Positions 21,939 to 32,764 of a stretch of DNA of 64,000 nucleotides are shown here, piece after piece; the stretch's first letter is position 1; every line of letters begins with the position of its first letter. Location: NCBI GenBank assembly GCA_001970955.1, contig MPUH01000047.1:62001-126000 (forward strand). The letters run 5' to 3'. A program made the position numbers and the translations under genes. The notes under the pieces are model-generated. The model searched no databases, was not told the origin of the DNA, and was given only the letters and a program-made list of their open reading frames with translations. Origin of the DNA: Stentor coeruleus (taxonomy: Eukaryota > Ciliophora > Heterotrichea > Heterotrichida > Stentoridae).

Positions 21939-24900
21939 TTATAAATTAAACCTAACTTTTTTAGAATTTGACAAGGTTTGACATGTTGTTTTTAATTGCA
22001 AACCTAAGTCTCTGAATATATATTTCAATCTATTTGATGTATAATTATCATAATCTTTCCATAAGTCATCATATCTTATCGTAATTAATTTTGATAAGGT
22101 TTTATGAAGAAATTGTCCTCTTGGTTTTAGATAAAAGCATAAATGTTTCCATGATTTAAAAGTTATTTCAAGTATTGGAGGATGTTTTGATGTGAAATTT
22201 AGAGGTAAAGAGTGTTTATTTTTTAAATTTTCGATATAAAAATCATATGCTGAAAAATTTTGGAAGGTTGTTCGACGTTTTTTATAGTAGTAAATACGTA
22301 AGCTACATAAGGATTTTTTAAGAAGATAGTTTTTATAGAAATTTGTGGATAGGGTTTGATAGAAGATATTGTATTTTATAAGGCTGAGAATGGTTTTTTT
22401 CATTAGAGTTATACTGTGGAAAACTTTAGCTTGAAAAATTTTTAGGGTTTTTTGCTTTTTTTGGAAATTTGAAAGATTTTTTTGTTGAAGGGTTTCGAGT
22501 ATGTGTTTGGATTTTGGGGTGGTTTGGATGATTTTTTCTTTTTGGTAAGAGGTTTTATCAAGTTCAAAGGTTTTGGGTTGGCAGGGGTTTTTTGGGTCTA
22601 GATTTTGTTGGCATTTTTGAAGTTCGATGATTTTTTTGGATTCTTGTTTTAGGGATTTTGATGTTTGGGGATTTTGTAAATCAAGATTATTGACTTGATA
22701 GCTTTTTGGGAATTCTGATTTTTTGGGTTTTTCTGTTTCTGGTGTGAGGATTTTTGGTTGAGATTTTTGGGTTAAAGGAATTTTATTTTTTTGATCTTTT
22801 TCGAGTTCTAGGCTTTTACGTCTTAATTGAGATGGTGCTGCTTGTTGTCCCTTTTCGGATACGGATATTTTTTTTTCTTCTTTTATTAATTCTTGTTTTT
22901 TCCTTTTTTTTTCATTTTCAAATTCTATTTCTAACCTTTTCCATTCTTCTTCTGATCTTTTCCTTTCTTCTTCTTTCTCTGACCTTTTTTTTTCTTCTTT
23001 TTTTATTAATTCTAGCATTTTTTCTTCTTCTTCTTTTACTAATTCTAACCTCCTTCTTTCTATTTCATTTTCCTTTTCCAATTCTAATTTTTTTATTTCT
23101 TCCTCTTTTATCATTTCTAACCTTTTCTTCTCCTTTTCAAGTATCAATTTTTTTCTATCATTTTCCTTTTCTAACTCAATCCTTTTCTTTTCTTTAATTT
23201 TCTCTTCTTCCAATTTTTTCTTTTCTTTAATTTTCTCTTCTTCCAATCTTTTTCTTTCCTTATCTTTTTCAATCCCAAAATTTCTTCTTTCTTTTTCCAT
23301 TTCCCCCCCAATTTTTTTCTTTTCACGCTCTTCCTTCATATCTTGTATTTTATTTTTCTGCTGACATTTTACTTCACATTTTTTCCTCTCATTACTTTTA
23401 TCACTCTCAACTTTTTTTTTATTCTCTCGACTATTTTTCTCTTTATTACTTTTTATCAATTTCATCCTATTATATTCCTTAAACCAAGCACGAAAGTATT
23501 TTTCTTTCAATCTTTTATCCCTATTCACAAATACTATTTTTTTCCCTTTAATAATTTCCTTAAATCGTTTAAACTTTTTTTTCAATGATTTTATGAGTAT
23601 AATCAAGAATAATTTTGCTGATTTTTGTTTTGATACAAATCGTTTCCAACTAAAAAAAGTTTGGATTTTCTTTTTAAATTTTAGGAAATTTTCAGCCATT
23701 ATTTCTTTAATTTTATATGACTTTGTGTTTCCTTTTTTCTCACATATCAGTCTCCATGCTCGAATTATTTCTGCCAACATATGATAATCACTACGAAATT
23801 CATTGTCGATTCTATCTTTCCATAGTGATAAACTGTCGGAAAACACTTTTCTTAAGAATAGTTTTTTTTTTAGCCTTTGTCTCCAGAATAAAAATTTGTA
23901 TTTTTGTAAGGAATTTATACGGAAAAGAGTGGAATTTAGATTTAGTTTGTAGGTTTTTTTTAATGAAAGCAGAGATTTTTGGATAAGGGTTTTTTTATAA
24001 TGACAAGAAGCCTTGTATTCTTTTTCAAGTCGATCTGCTTTGATAAACATAAATTTTATCCACAAATCAAAGAACTTTTTTTGGCAACTAATATTTGTGT
24101 TGTTACTGCATTTTTTTAAATAAAGAACATATTTGAATCCTTTAAAAGATTTCACTTTATATCTTTTCTCATAGTTTGTCTGAAGTAAACTCAATCTTTT
24201 ATTAAGATCTTTTTTATATACAAGATATCCAGTAAAAATCCTTTTACATATTCTAACCGTTCTATATTTATTAAGTATAGATATCATCCATTTTTTACAG
24301 AACTTTTTCTTCCACTTCTGATAAAATATCGATATTATCCTAAACGAGTCTTGTGTTTCAGCTATTTTATCATTAGTATCCTTAAGATTTCTAGCTAAAT
24401 TTATAGCTTTTTGAAAATGATACACAAGAGGGACTTTTTTAAGTTTTTTATAATAAATATATACTCTAATAATCATTTCCCTAAGTCTCATATTATTAAA
24501 CCCTTCACAAACCCCAAGGATAATTCCTTCAGGTATTAAATTCTTATCAATTTCCTGTAATTTTATTTTTTTTTGATTGAAAAAAAGCATATCAGGGGAA
24601 AATTTATGTCCAAATTTTATTTTGCAATTAACTTTCTGAGACATTTTAATCTCTTTTTCTGATGTTATTGATAAATCCTTCTTGTTAAATGATGTTCTTT
24701 TAATGTTTTCTAGTAATCCTTTATAGTTTCCAAGATGCACTGTCAGTTTTTCCATTATTTCTTTAATATTAGTTTTATCTTTATAGAAATCCTCATATTT
24801 TCCAATAATTTTATCGCGACTTCTGAGCTTTTGGTACCAAACCTTAAGTTTTTTCCTAGTAAATTCGCTTATAACAACACAACTTGCTGCATATTTTCCT

Positions 24901-25967
24901 TCATTAAACACTTTTCTCATAGAAAAAATCGACTTTGTCATCAACTTCGAATAATAAAAGCCCCAAGCAATATTTTTCCCTATCAACTTAATTTTTTTCT
25001 TAGCACAAAATGCTTGAAAACAAAAAAACAATCTTTTCATCTTAAAAAATCCTAACACCGTCTTAAAATGCTTAACTTTCAAAATCCTCCTTTTTCTATA
25101 ACTTGCCATATCTTGAAAAGCTAAAAAAATCATCGACTTTTTCCAGTTGTCCATAGTTTTTTTCAGCAACTCATTAAACACTTTTTTTTCAACCCTTCTC
25201 ATCGACCATTCTTTCCAAAACTTTAACACCCTGCTTGACCTATTAATAAAATATCGTTTAATACCTTCATTTATATAATCTTTTACATTGATATCATAGG
25301 AACTAAAAAGTTTAAAAATCAAAAAAAAAGTCCTTAGAAATTCCATTCGGCTTTTTTCTAGTTGTAATAATACTTTAACTCTTGTTTCCTCAATACCATA
25401 ATATTTCTTTTGTGGATCATCATATGCATTACTTTTGACCTTAGAACTCAATTTTTCAACTTCAATCTTTACCCCTGGGACAATAACAGCTTTAGTTAAA
25501 GATTTGCTTTTTCTATGTATTTTGCATTCCGCCAAGTACTCTTTGAGCATTTGCTTAAATTTTATTCTACTTCCCAAGTACTTATCTCTATTATACACAA
25601 TTTCTTTTATTAAAGGTAAACAGGCTTGCTTAGAAAAAGACCTTAGAGCATTAAGCCAATCTTTCCTACTTCCCCCATTTATGAAATCATGTAGTTTTTT
25701 CGATGCTAAATCTAAATCTTCATTAACAATATCTTGAATTTTTAAGTTTTTCAATAATGGTAAAGATGTTGTTACATGTTTAGGTTTTTGTATTACATCT
25801 TTTGTTTCCATTTCAGCAAATAATCTTGGTGGTGAAGCGGGTTTTGGGGGTTTTTGTACTGCTTCAAAAACATTTTCAGTGTTTTTTTGTTGTTTTTCTC
25901 CCAACTTCAGCATTTCTGTGATATGTTTTGATATTGTTCCAGGCGTTTGTCTAGCTTTATTTAGCAT
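21939..25967 (-). CDS. Sfi1-like centrin-binding repeat protein (1,342 aa)
   Basis: Between about residues 230 and 830 there are many helical segments spaced around aromatic residues in the Sfi1 pattern (for example FWKEWSMRR, NWKKSM, YQKWKKKFCKKW, FLFWRQRLKKK, LWKDRI, IIRAWRLIC, FFSWKRFV, YFRAWFKEY). Each Sfi1 repeat binds one centrin. A long E/K/R-rich stretch follows, probably a stable single helix or coiled coil (about 850-1050), then a disordered Gln/Lys/Pro linker and a last domain with two more W segments. Sfi1/centrin fibres build yeast spindle-pole bridges and calcium-contractile fibres of ciliates, so a role in myonemes or basal-body fibres is a reasonable inference. TAA lies 3 nt from the kinesin gene's stop, and its ATG lies 30 nt after the next upstream gene. 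Confidence 0.75.
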   Translation of the reverse strand: MLNKARQTPGTISKHITEMLKLGEKQQKNTENVFEAVQKPPKPASPPRLFAEMETKDVIQKPKHVTTSLPLLKNLKIQDIVNEDLDLASKKLHDFINGGSRKDWLNALRSFSKQACLPLIKEIVYNRDKYLGSRIKFKQMLKEYLAECKIHRKSKSLTKAVIVPGVKIEVEKLSSKVKSNAYDDPQKKYYGIEETRVKVLLQLEKSRMEFLRTFFLIFKLFSSYDINVKDYINEGIKRYFINRSSRVLKFWKEWSMRRVEKKVFNELLKKTMDNWKKSMIFLAFQDMASYRKRRILKVKHFKTVLGFFKMKRLFFCFQAFCAKKKIKLIGKNIAWGFYYSKLMTKSIFSMRKVFNEGKYAASCVVISEFTRKKLKVWYQKLRSRDKIIGKYEDFYKDKTNIKEIMEKLTVHLGNYKGLLENIKRTSFNKKDLSITSEKEIKMSQKVNCKIKFGHKFSPDMLFFNQKKIKLQEIDKNLIPEGIILGVCEGFNNMRLREMIIRVYIYYKKLKKVPLVYHFQKAINLARNLKDTNDKIAETQDSFRIISIFYQKWKKKFCKKWMISILNKYRTVRICKRIFTGYLVYKKDLNKRLSLLQTNYEKRYKVKSFKGFKYVLYLKKCSNNTNISCQKKFFDLWIKFMFIKADRLEKEYKASCHYKKTLIQKSLLSLKKTYKLNLNSTLFRINSLQKYKFLFWRQRLKKKLFLRKVFSDSLSLWKDRIDNEFRSDYHMLAEIIRAWRLICEKKGNTKSYKIKEIMAENFLKFKKKIQTFFSWKRFVSKQKSAKLFLIILIKSLKKKFKRFKEIIKGKKIVFVNRDKRLKEKYFRAWFKEYNRMKLIKSNKEKNSRENKKKVESDKSNERKKCEVKCQQKNKIQDMKEEREKKKIGGEMEKERRNFGIEKDKERKRLEEEKIKEKKKLEEEKIKEKKRIELEKENDRKKLILEKEKKRLEMIKEEEIKKLELEKENEIERRRLELVKEEEEKMLELIKKEEKKRSEKEEERKRSEEEWKRLEIEFENEKKRKKQELIKEEKKISVSEKGQQAAPSQLRRKSLELEKDQKNKIPLTQKSQPKILTPETEKPKKSEFPKSYQVNNLDLQNPQTSKSLKQESKKIIELQKCQQNLDPKNPCQPKTFELDKTSYQKEKIIQTTPKSKHILETLQQKNLSNFQKKQKTLKIFQAKVFHSITLMKKTILSLIKYNIFYQTLSTNFYKNYLLKKSLCSLRIYYYKKRRTTFQNFSAYDFYIENLKNKHSLPLNFTSKHPPILEITFKSWKHLCFYLKPRGQFLHKTLSKLITIRYDDLWKDYDNYTSNRLKYIFRDLGLQLKTTCQTLSNSKKVRFNL

Positions 25968-25997
25968 ATTTTTTATAAAATTATTATAAAAGTTAGT

Positions 25998-28900
25998 TTA
26001 TTTAATCATGGCGAGATAGGGTTGTTTGGGGTATGATTTTTTACGTTGTAGAGCTCTTTGAATAGATTTTTTATCGAATTTCAGCTTGTCGGCTATATTT
26101 TCTTCTGCTGGGATTATTTTGATGAAAGTGCATTCTTCAGATTCATCTGAGTCAGAAAAATAAGGACGGCTTGTTAGGAACTGGTTTTTCAGTTCGATTC
26201 TGCGTTTGTTATCGAAGTCTAGCCCATTTTCTATAACAAGTTTTTCAGTATTAAACTCCATCTTTGGGACTTTAAAATTAATACTATCCTGCTTGAAAAA
26301 TAAATACCTCTCATTATTTTGTTCAAACATAATATTCAGTTCATTTCTATCCACTTCCTTCTCAAAACTTTCCACTTTCCCCCTTTCCTCATTATTTTCC
26401 TCCCCTTTTCCCTCCTCACAATCCTTTAAAACTTTAACAACCTCTTCAGACAAAGCTAAAATACTACCTCTCGCACTAGGGGTTTTACTATTATTCCCAG
26501 ACATATCAAAAAAGTTAGCCCCATATATAGTATTAGCAAGATTTTTAATCAATTCAAAATTCTCTACTTCATATAATGCGCTATGTTTCATATAATCACT
26601 TCTTCTATAATCAATAGATTCTGATTCACTATAAAGCGAACTAGTTAAATTATCAGAATCACTAGAATCACTATGAGCATTTTTCAAAGTTCCATTTGTT
26701 GGGACTTTTTGTATAGTAGAAAACTTACTTAGTAAAGATGGGATTTTCTCATATTCAGTTTTTTTTGAATAGAATTTTGATATGTTTTTATATTTATCCG
26801 ATAATTTTGTAGGACTTGATATTAAAGTTGGCCTTTGAGTTAATGATGAGGGTATATTCTCGGGTTTATTATTTGGGATAAGAAGAGAATAACTTGTGTA
26901 TAGTTTTGGTATGTAATCTTGGGGAAGATTATTAACTGAGTCTTTACCTTCATCTTCGTAGTCGTTATCGATTTTTAGAGCGTTAAGAGCTTTTTCTAGT
27001 TGTTGAAAAGATGGAGAAGCTGGAGAAGTTGGGGTAATGCTGGGGTCATAGCTTTGGCTGAAGCTTTTACTAGTGTCGATAAAGGGTTTGATAAGTTTTT
27101 TTGGCTGGTTTTTAGCGATTTGGTTTATGGTTTCGAGTAGGGCGATAGAAAAATTCGATATGAAACTTTTTATTGGGTCTTTTTTTAGCCCTTTTGATGG
27201 GAAGTTCAGGATTTTTGATGAGTTTCTTTTGAAGTCAAGAAGGTTGTTATGGTCTTTTGTTGATGATCGACTTGTTGTTACAAGAGTTCCTTGGCTACTG
27301 AGATGTGATGGTTTTGGAGTTTCTGAAGTAGGGGATAATAGGCTTAAAGAGTTTTCAAGAAGGTTATTTGAAGACTGAGGGTCGATTTGGGTTGTAGGGT
27401 TTTCATCTATTTGGGGGAATTCTGAGGACTTTTTATCTTCATTCATTATGCTGATAACTACATCTTGACCTTCAACGCTATAAAGTTGAACTTTTTTAGG
27501 ATGCTTCTTACGAGTTTTTGAACCTTTTTTTGTGTTTTTTTTCGATTTTATTCTTTTCGAGTTTTTGCTTTGAAGCGAACTTTTTGCGATTATTATTTGT
27601 TTTTGTGGTATGATGCTTGGGGTTGAGAGAAGATCTTCTAAGCTGTTTGGATTAGGAACTATAGATTCAGTTTTTATTGTTAGGTTTGGAGTTTTACTTG
27701 TAGGATTTTGCGATTTTTTAAGAATTTTTGAGGTTTGGATTTTAAGTGATGGGTCAAGGTGTGGTGAATTTTCTAATGATTTCTGTTGTTCGGAAGATAT
27801 TTCTGATGATTCTTCCATGTCTTCGTCACTACTGATTTCTTCGATGATTTCTTTTATGCCATCGCTTTCGTAGTCATTTTCAGAGCTTTCTTGATTATCT
27901 TCTGAACTAGATATGCTTTTTTCAGAACTTTTTGATGATTTTTTCTTGATTCTAGCTTTATTAATTGGCTTAGTGCTTTTTGTTGATATTTTAGGATTTT
28001 TATCAGGTTTTTCAGATGTTTTGGAGTTTTTTTGGTTTTCTAAGCTTTGTGACTTTGCTTTTAGTGATTTGATTGAAGCTTTTATTTTAGGAGTTTCTGC
28101 AGTGTCTAAATTTTCGCTATCAAATTTTTCGATTTCTTGAGGGAATAATTTTTTAGGTTTTTCTTGTTGTTTTCCTATAGTAACATTTGTTTTTACTTTA
28201 ATTTCAGGTTTTATTTTATTATTTTTCAGATCCTCTTGCTGAATTTTTGTGCTTGTCTTAGGTTTTTCAACTTTTTTATCTTCCTGAAGTTTTTTATTTT
28301 TTTCTATAGTTTTACCACTCTTATAATCTTGATTTTTTTCTTTTTTCTCTTCTATAACTTTTATCATTTGTTTGTTTCTATCTTTTTTTTCTTCAACAGC
28401 TTTTATAATTTGTTTGTTTTTATCTTTTTTGTCATCTTCAACTTCTTTTAATATTTTACTTCTGTCTTTATTATCTTCTTTAAACCCACCCCCTTTTCTG
28501 TTTTCTACATTTAATTTCAATGATTTCTTTTCTTCTCCAACAATATTCTTATTATAAATATTATCTTTTGAGTCCTTAGTTTTAACTGTAATTTTTTCAA
28601 TACTTGTAATTTTAGTTTCTTGTTTTTTACTATCTAACACATCTAATTCATTATTTGCTTTACTCTTTAGACTTTTATCCTCCTCTTTAAATTTTGTATT
28701 CCCTTTTATATTCTTATCCTCATCTATCTTTTTATTCTCTTTTTTTCCATCCATTTTTTTAACTCCTTCTCTTCCCCTTACATCCTCAATCTTTTTATCT
28801 TCCCCTTTTGCCTTATCCTCCCCTTCCATCTTTTTCATTTCCTTCTTCTCACATCTTTTAATGTCCTCATTTTCATTTTCATTTTCTTTTTCTTTTTCCT

Positions 28901-29749
28901 TTTCCTTATTATCCTTCTTTTCTTCCTCCATCCCAAACATAACCTCCCCACTTTGATTAAAAAGCAACTCTTTATACTCTTTTCTTTCCTCAAAACCCTT
29001 TTCATCAACCCTAACATCTTCCCCTTTACTCGGACTTGCATTCGAAAATTGTTTCGAAGATCCAGCGTATCTAGTCCCACTTTCTGCAGAATCTTCTGAT
29101 ATATTAATTGATTATTCCCATTAACCTGACTAGAGTCTCCATCCTCACTAATTTTCAACGTATCCTGTAAATTACATGGGGATTTCGGAGGATTGAAACC
29201 GCTTGTATCCTGTAAACTATAACAACTCTCATTATTCTGTAAATATTTCAAACTCAAAGGGCTTTTATTACCTTCTTTAGCCTTAAGTATCTGATTCAAC
29301 ACAAGTTTTTGACTGTTTTCCTTAAGCATTTCAAATTGTGTTGTTTTACATAAAGGCAATACTGAAAAGTTTTGCTGCTCATCATTTGATTTTACAGCTT
29401 TTGATATGTCTGAATCATGGGCTATAGAATAAGAACTTAATGAACGAAAAGATTTGCATGCGGAGATACTTTTAGTTTCAGGAAGATGAATTTCATAAAT
29501 TTTATTTTCTAATAAATATTCTTCTATTTTTTGATATGTTTTATCACGAGGTGTTGAATATAATATTGGGGGAAGTTTAAGATCTTTAGCATAACGTGGA
29601 GATAAATTGAATTCTTTTTTGGTTTTTACGGTAAAAGGGGTTTGGACTAAAGGCTGTAGGAAGGTTCCTAGTTGTTGATGGTCTTCACGCCATCCTGGAA
29701 GTTCGGAGATTTTAGGAAGTTTGGAACAGGTTTTTGATTGTTTTTTCAT
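25998..29749 (-). CDS. Ser/Lys-rich disordered protein, two frames joined near 29100
   Basis: A frame starting at the ATG at 29749 is clearly coding down to about 29110; beyond that its translation becomes implausibly basic. From about 29112 a second frame is coding to 25998 (SINISEDSAESGTRY and onward; its earliest ATG is further in, so it has no good start of its own). The two almost certainly form one gene of roughly 1,200 aa. The join needs a 2-nt-modulo-3 removal or a 1-nt insertion. None of the possible 15-nt introns fits. A 35-nt GT-AG segment would, as would a one-base assembly error. The protein is highly charged, with long Lys/Glu/Ser tracts, an SSKSSEKSISSSEDNQESSE acidic-serine stretch and no folded domain. 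The function is not recognised. TAA is 30 nt before the Sfi1-like gene's ATG. Confidence 0.7.
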
Positions 29750-30450
29750 TTTGATTTTATTGTTGATGTGCTTATTAGGTAGTATGTTTAAAAGAATTGT
29801 AATGGATAATGGAAGGGCTTTTTTTAGGGTTTTGGGGATTAGGATTAGAGAGGATTTAGGATTTTGTGTTTTGTGTATTGGTAGATATTAGAAGATTATT
29901 TATGTTTTTATGGAGTATTTGGGTTGTTATTAGAAGGAAATTGTTTTTATTAGTAGTAATGAATTTAGAGGCAAGTTAAGGCAATTATTATATGGTTTTT
30001 TCAAAATCTAAATAAGTACTGAGGATTTAGTAGATAAAATTAGAAACTGTTAAGTTAATTAGTTATTTATTACTAATTAAAGATATTAAAATATTAAAAC
30101 ACTTTGATAAGGTATTTTTGTTGTATGCTTAACAAATAAAATTGCATTATTATTATATTCTGTTAATAAATTAAAGTGATTTTGAGTTAATATTTATATC
30201 ATAAATTTATCACCCTGAATGCAAAATCTAATCTTATTCATATAACAATTATTATAATCTAATATACTAAAAATTATCTATTCATATTTTCATTATAGCT
30301 GGGTTTTTATTTAATTATATATTTATTACAACTATACTCTTATTTAAATCAAAATATACCTTTTTAAAATTCTAAGTATTACATAACCATAACATATAAT
30401 TTAATTTAAATCAAACAGCATTAATACCTATCAAATGACTATTTTTTTAT
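29750..30450. other. intergenic, AT-rich
   Basis: This lies between the 3' end of the Nup88-like gene and the start of the Ser/Lys-rich gene. I see no RNA gene or coding segment. Confidence 0.55.
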
Positions 30451-32277
30451 TTAAGACGAAGAATTAGGATTGAATTTATTGATTTGAAAAGATACATCTT
30501 GCAATTGATATGATATACTCAGAAGTTCAGATTGCACAAGGTCATTTTTAAGTTCAGGTAATGATAAGCTTTTCAACGAGTCCTGACAATCGAATAGTTC
30601 TTTGACTTTCTATATAAATTTTACCTCAGCAGCTGAGTTTTTAATTTTTTTGCTAATATTTTCAAGTTGACTAAGTTTGGCACTAAGAGACTTTTCAGCA
30701 TCAGTTAGAGGTCTTTTAGCATTTTGTTGAATCTCAACAATTTCTTGTATACGTCTACGTATAGTTATATCATTATCTCTAATCATTTCGATTTTCTTCC
30801 CAAGCTGGGTGTTAGTATTTTCAAGTTCAATAATTTTATTTTCGATAATTTGATAGTTTTTCTCCAGTTCTTTTTCTTTAACTTGACAAGAATCCATAAT
30901 TCTATTAACTTCAGAAAGCCTTTCTGAAAGAGGTATGATTTTTCCATTGACAAACTCATCAAAAGCTTTTAATAAATTCATAACCTCAGCCTCTTCGCTT
31001 TCATAAGGAGGTATTTCGTACATAGCTCTTTTAAGTGAATCCAATGATCTTACTGGTAACTCAGGGACATCAGCAATATTTACATTAAGACTAGCTTCAT
31101 TTATCTTTAAATACGCATCTTTTTTCGGGTTTATCTTAAGATTCTCATGCTGTAGCCCACGTTCTAATGAATAAATCAAGTATCTTTCAATATTCCTAAA
31201 CTGAAAAGTCATTGAAAATATCCTCACATCAGATCTTAAGGTAGTCACAATACTAGTTGGTAATGTTTTAATATCAGTCAAAGAATCATAACTTTTTTTC
31301 AATATTGGTAGCCAGGGTAAATCAATTCTATAAAGTATGTTATCTACATAGTAAATAATAGTTTCACCAACTTCTAGCATTCCTTGTCCTCTTATATTAA
31401 TATCTTCATATAATTCAAAATTAACACTTGGTTTACCTTCAGAAAAACTGGGGACTAAGTCCCCAGCCCCTACAAAAATCTTCAGGCTTTGAATAGATTT
31501 CAGTAATAAAACACAAGGATTAGCACTAGAAACAACTCTTATCTCGCTGCAAGTCTCTTTTGAAGCAAAATATGGCCCACGAGACACTGGCTGAATATAA
31601 GAATAATTTTCAACAAAAAGCCGATTCCAGTTTTTAGAGTCTGGGTTTATATGAGACTCAAGAAACATCATCCAATCTAATAATCTTTCTTCATGTCTGA
31701 TATAAGAATTGTTTGATATAGTAAAAATACTTGGCAAATTTAGTATATCTTTTTCAAGGATGAAATTTTTCGGCACAACTGGGGATAAGAAATGAACTTC
31801 ACCATTACTCATAAGCACTGCAGCTGCAAACCTAAACAAACTCCGGTTTTTCTCTTGAAAAAAGCAGAAACTCACTGGATTCTTAGGAAAAAAACCATAT
31901 GTAAAGTCTGAAAACTGATTAGGCAAACTATATACACATAATACTGAATCCCCAGTAAGTACCCCAATTGCGCGTTCAGACAATGGATGCCATTGTATAT
32001 CTAATACATGAGCCCCTTGTCTTTCTAAAGTTATCAAAGTCTCATTGTCAGTATTATAAACACATACTTGTTCCTCACCTTTGATCACAACAAATTCTTC
32101 AGATGATGTAATTGAAATAGGAGAAAAGTGTAAATTGAGACTTTTCTTGTATTTTGTTTGAGATTTTAAGCACTCAATATGTAAATTGTTTCCTTTGGTT
32201 CTTTCAAGAATATATCTTATATCTCTTTTTGGGTTATAAGATATTAAAGCTTGGATTACCTCAGAGTATTGCTCCAT
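30451..32277 (-). CDS. Nup88/Nup82-like nucleoporin, one 15-nt intron (603 aa)
   Basis: The N-terminal two thirds look like a beta-propeller with the Nup88 signature order: LDIQWHPLSERAIGVLTGDS, VLCVYSLPNQ, then a divergent set of blades including PVSFCFFQ and VLMSNGEVHFLSP. The C-terminal third (about 430-560) is coiled coil, as in Nup88/Nup82, which uses it to join the Nup214/Nup62 complex at the cytoplasmic face of the pore. A 15-nt intron at 30610-30624 would otherwise stop the frame with TAG; removing it adds 49 residues ending at a TAA at 30451. TATAA abuts the ATG. Sequence identity to animal Nup88 is low, so the family call rests on motif order and architecture. Confidence 0.7.
30610..30624 (-). 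other. 15-nt intron in the Nup88-like gene
   Basis: Read on the minus strand: GTAAAATTTATATAG, phase 0, after a GAG codon. Its last codon TAG ends the unspliced frame; the downstream exon continues in frame with a typical coding composition. Confidence 0.9.
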
Positions 32278-32332
32278 TTATATTAGCTGTAATCACTATA
32301 ATAAGTATAACTAATTAAAAGTAAATGATTGC

Positions 32333-32764
32333 TTATTGATTTATAGAATAAGGGAATGTCCAACAAGCATCAGTACTCGAGGGGATGTTAATACCAAATA
32401 ATTTTACCATAGTCACATAGTACCCAACCTCCAATGGCCATTCCATTATGTATATAAATTTTTGTATTGAATATTGAGAAAACATTCCATTAATTTCCTG
32501 TATTTCCTGTGTCCACGAACCATCATTTAATTGGGTTGAATATGTGATTGGCCCGACTCCAGAGTTAGTATTATTAAATTGAGCTGTTGTTGTAATAAAA
32601 GAACTTGTTCCTGGTGCAGGAGGCCAAGGCGAAACATCAAAATCTATAATCGATATATAGCCTGTACTAGGACAAATTTGTCCAACTGAAGTTTTGAGAT
32701 TGGAGAATTGATTTGATGAAGAGACTAGGGATAGCGTAAGGATGAAAGCTATTAATAAATGCAT
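32333..32764 (-). CDS. small secreted protein (143 aa), possibly ML-like
   Basis: The N-terminus is a textbook signal peptide (MHLLIAFILTLSLVSSSNQF), so the protein should enter the secretory pathway or a lysosome-like compartment. The mature part is about 125 residues with two cysteines (in GQICPS and DACWTF) that could form one disulfide, and alternating hydrophobic residues that suggest a beta-sandwich. Size, pattern and the paired Cys near both ends recall ML-domain lipid-binding proteins (NPC2/MD-2 type), but the match is weak and other small secreted folds are possible. TATAA abuts the ATG. The stop is 55 nt from the ATG of the Nup88-like gene, on the same strand. Confidence 0.65.
   Translation of the reverse strand: MHLLIAFILTLSLVSSSNQFSNLKTSVGQICPSTGYISIIDFDVSPWPPAPGTSSFITTTAQFNNTNSGVGPITYSTQLNDGSWTQEIQEINGMFSQYSIQKFIYIMEWPLEVGYYVTMVKLFGINIPSSTDACWTFPYSINQ

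Noticed and set aside
22754-24000. Phe/Leu-rich plus-strand frames that look like membrane proteins
   Set aside because: They are antisense to the Lys/Glu-rich Sfi1-like coding region; AAA/GAA codons read as Phe and Leu on the other strand.
28835-29110. The very basic tail of the frame that starts at 29749
   Set aside because: The parallel frame is far more protein-like here, so the basic tail is out-of-frame reading.
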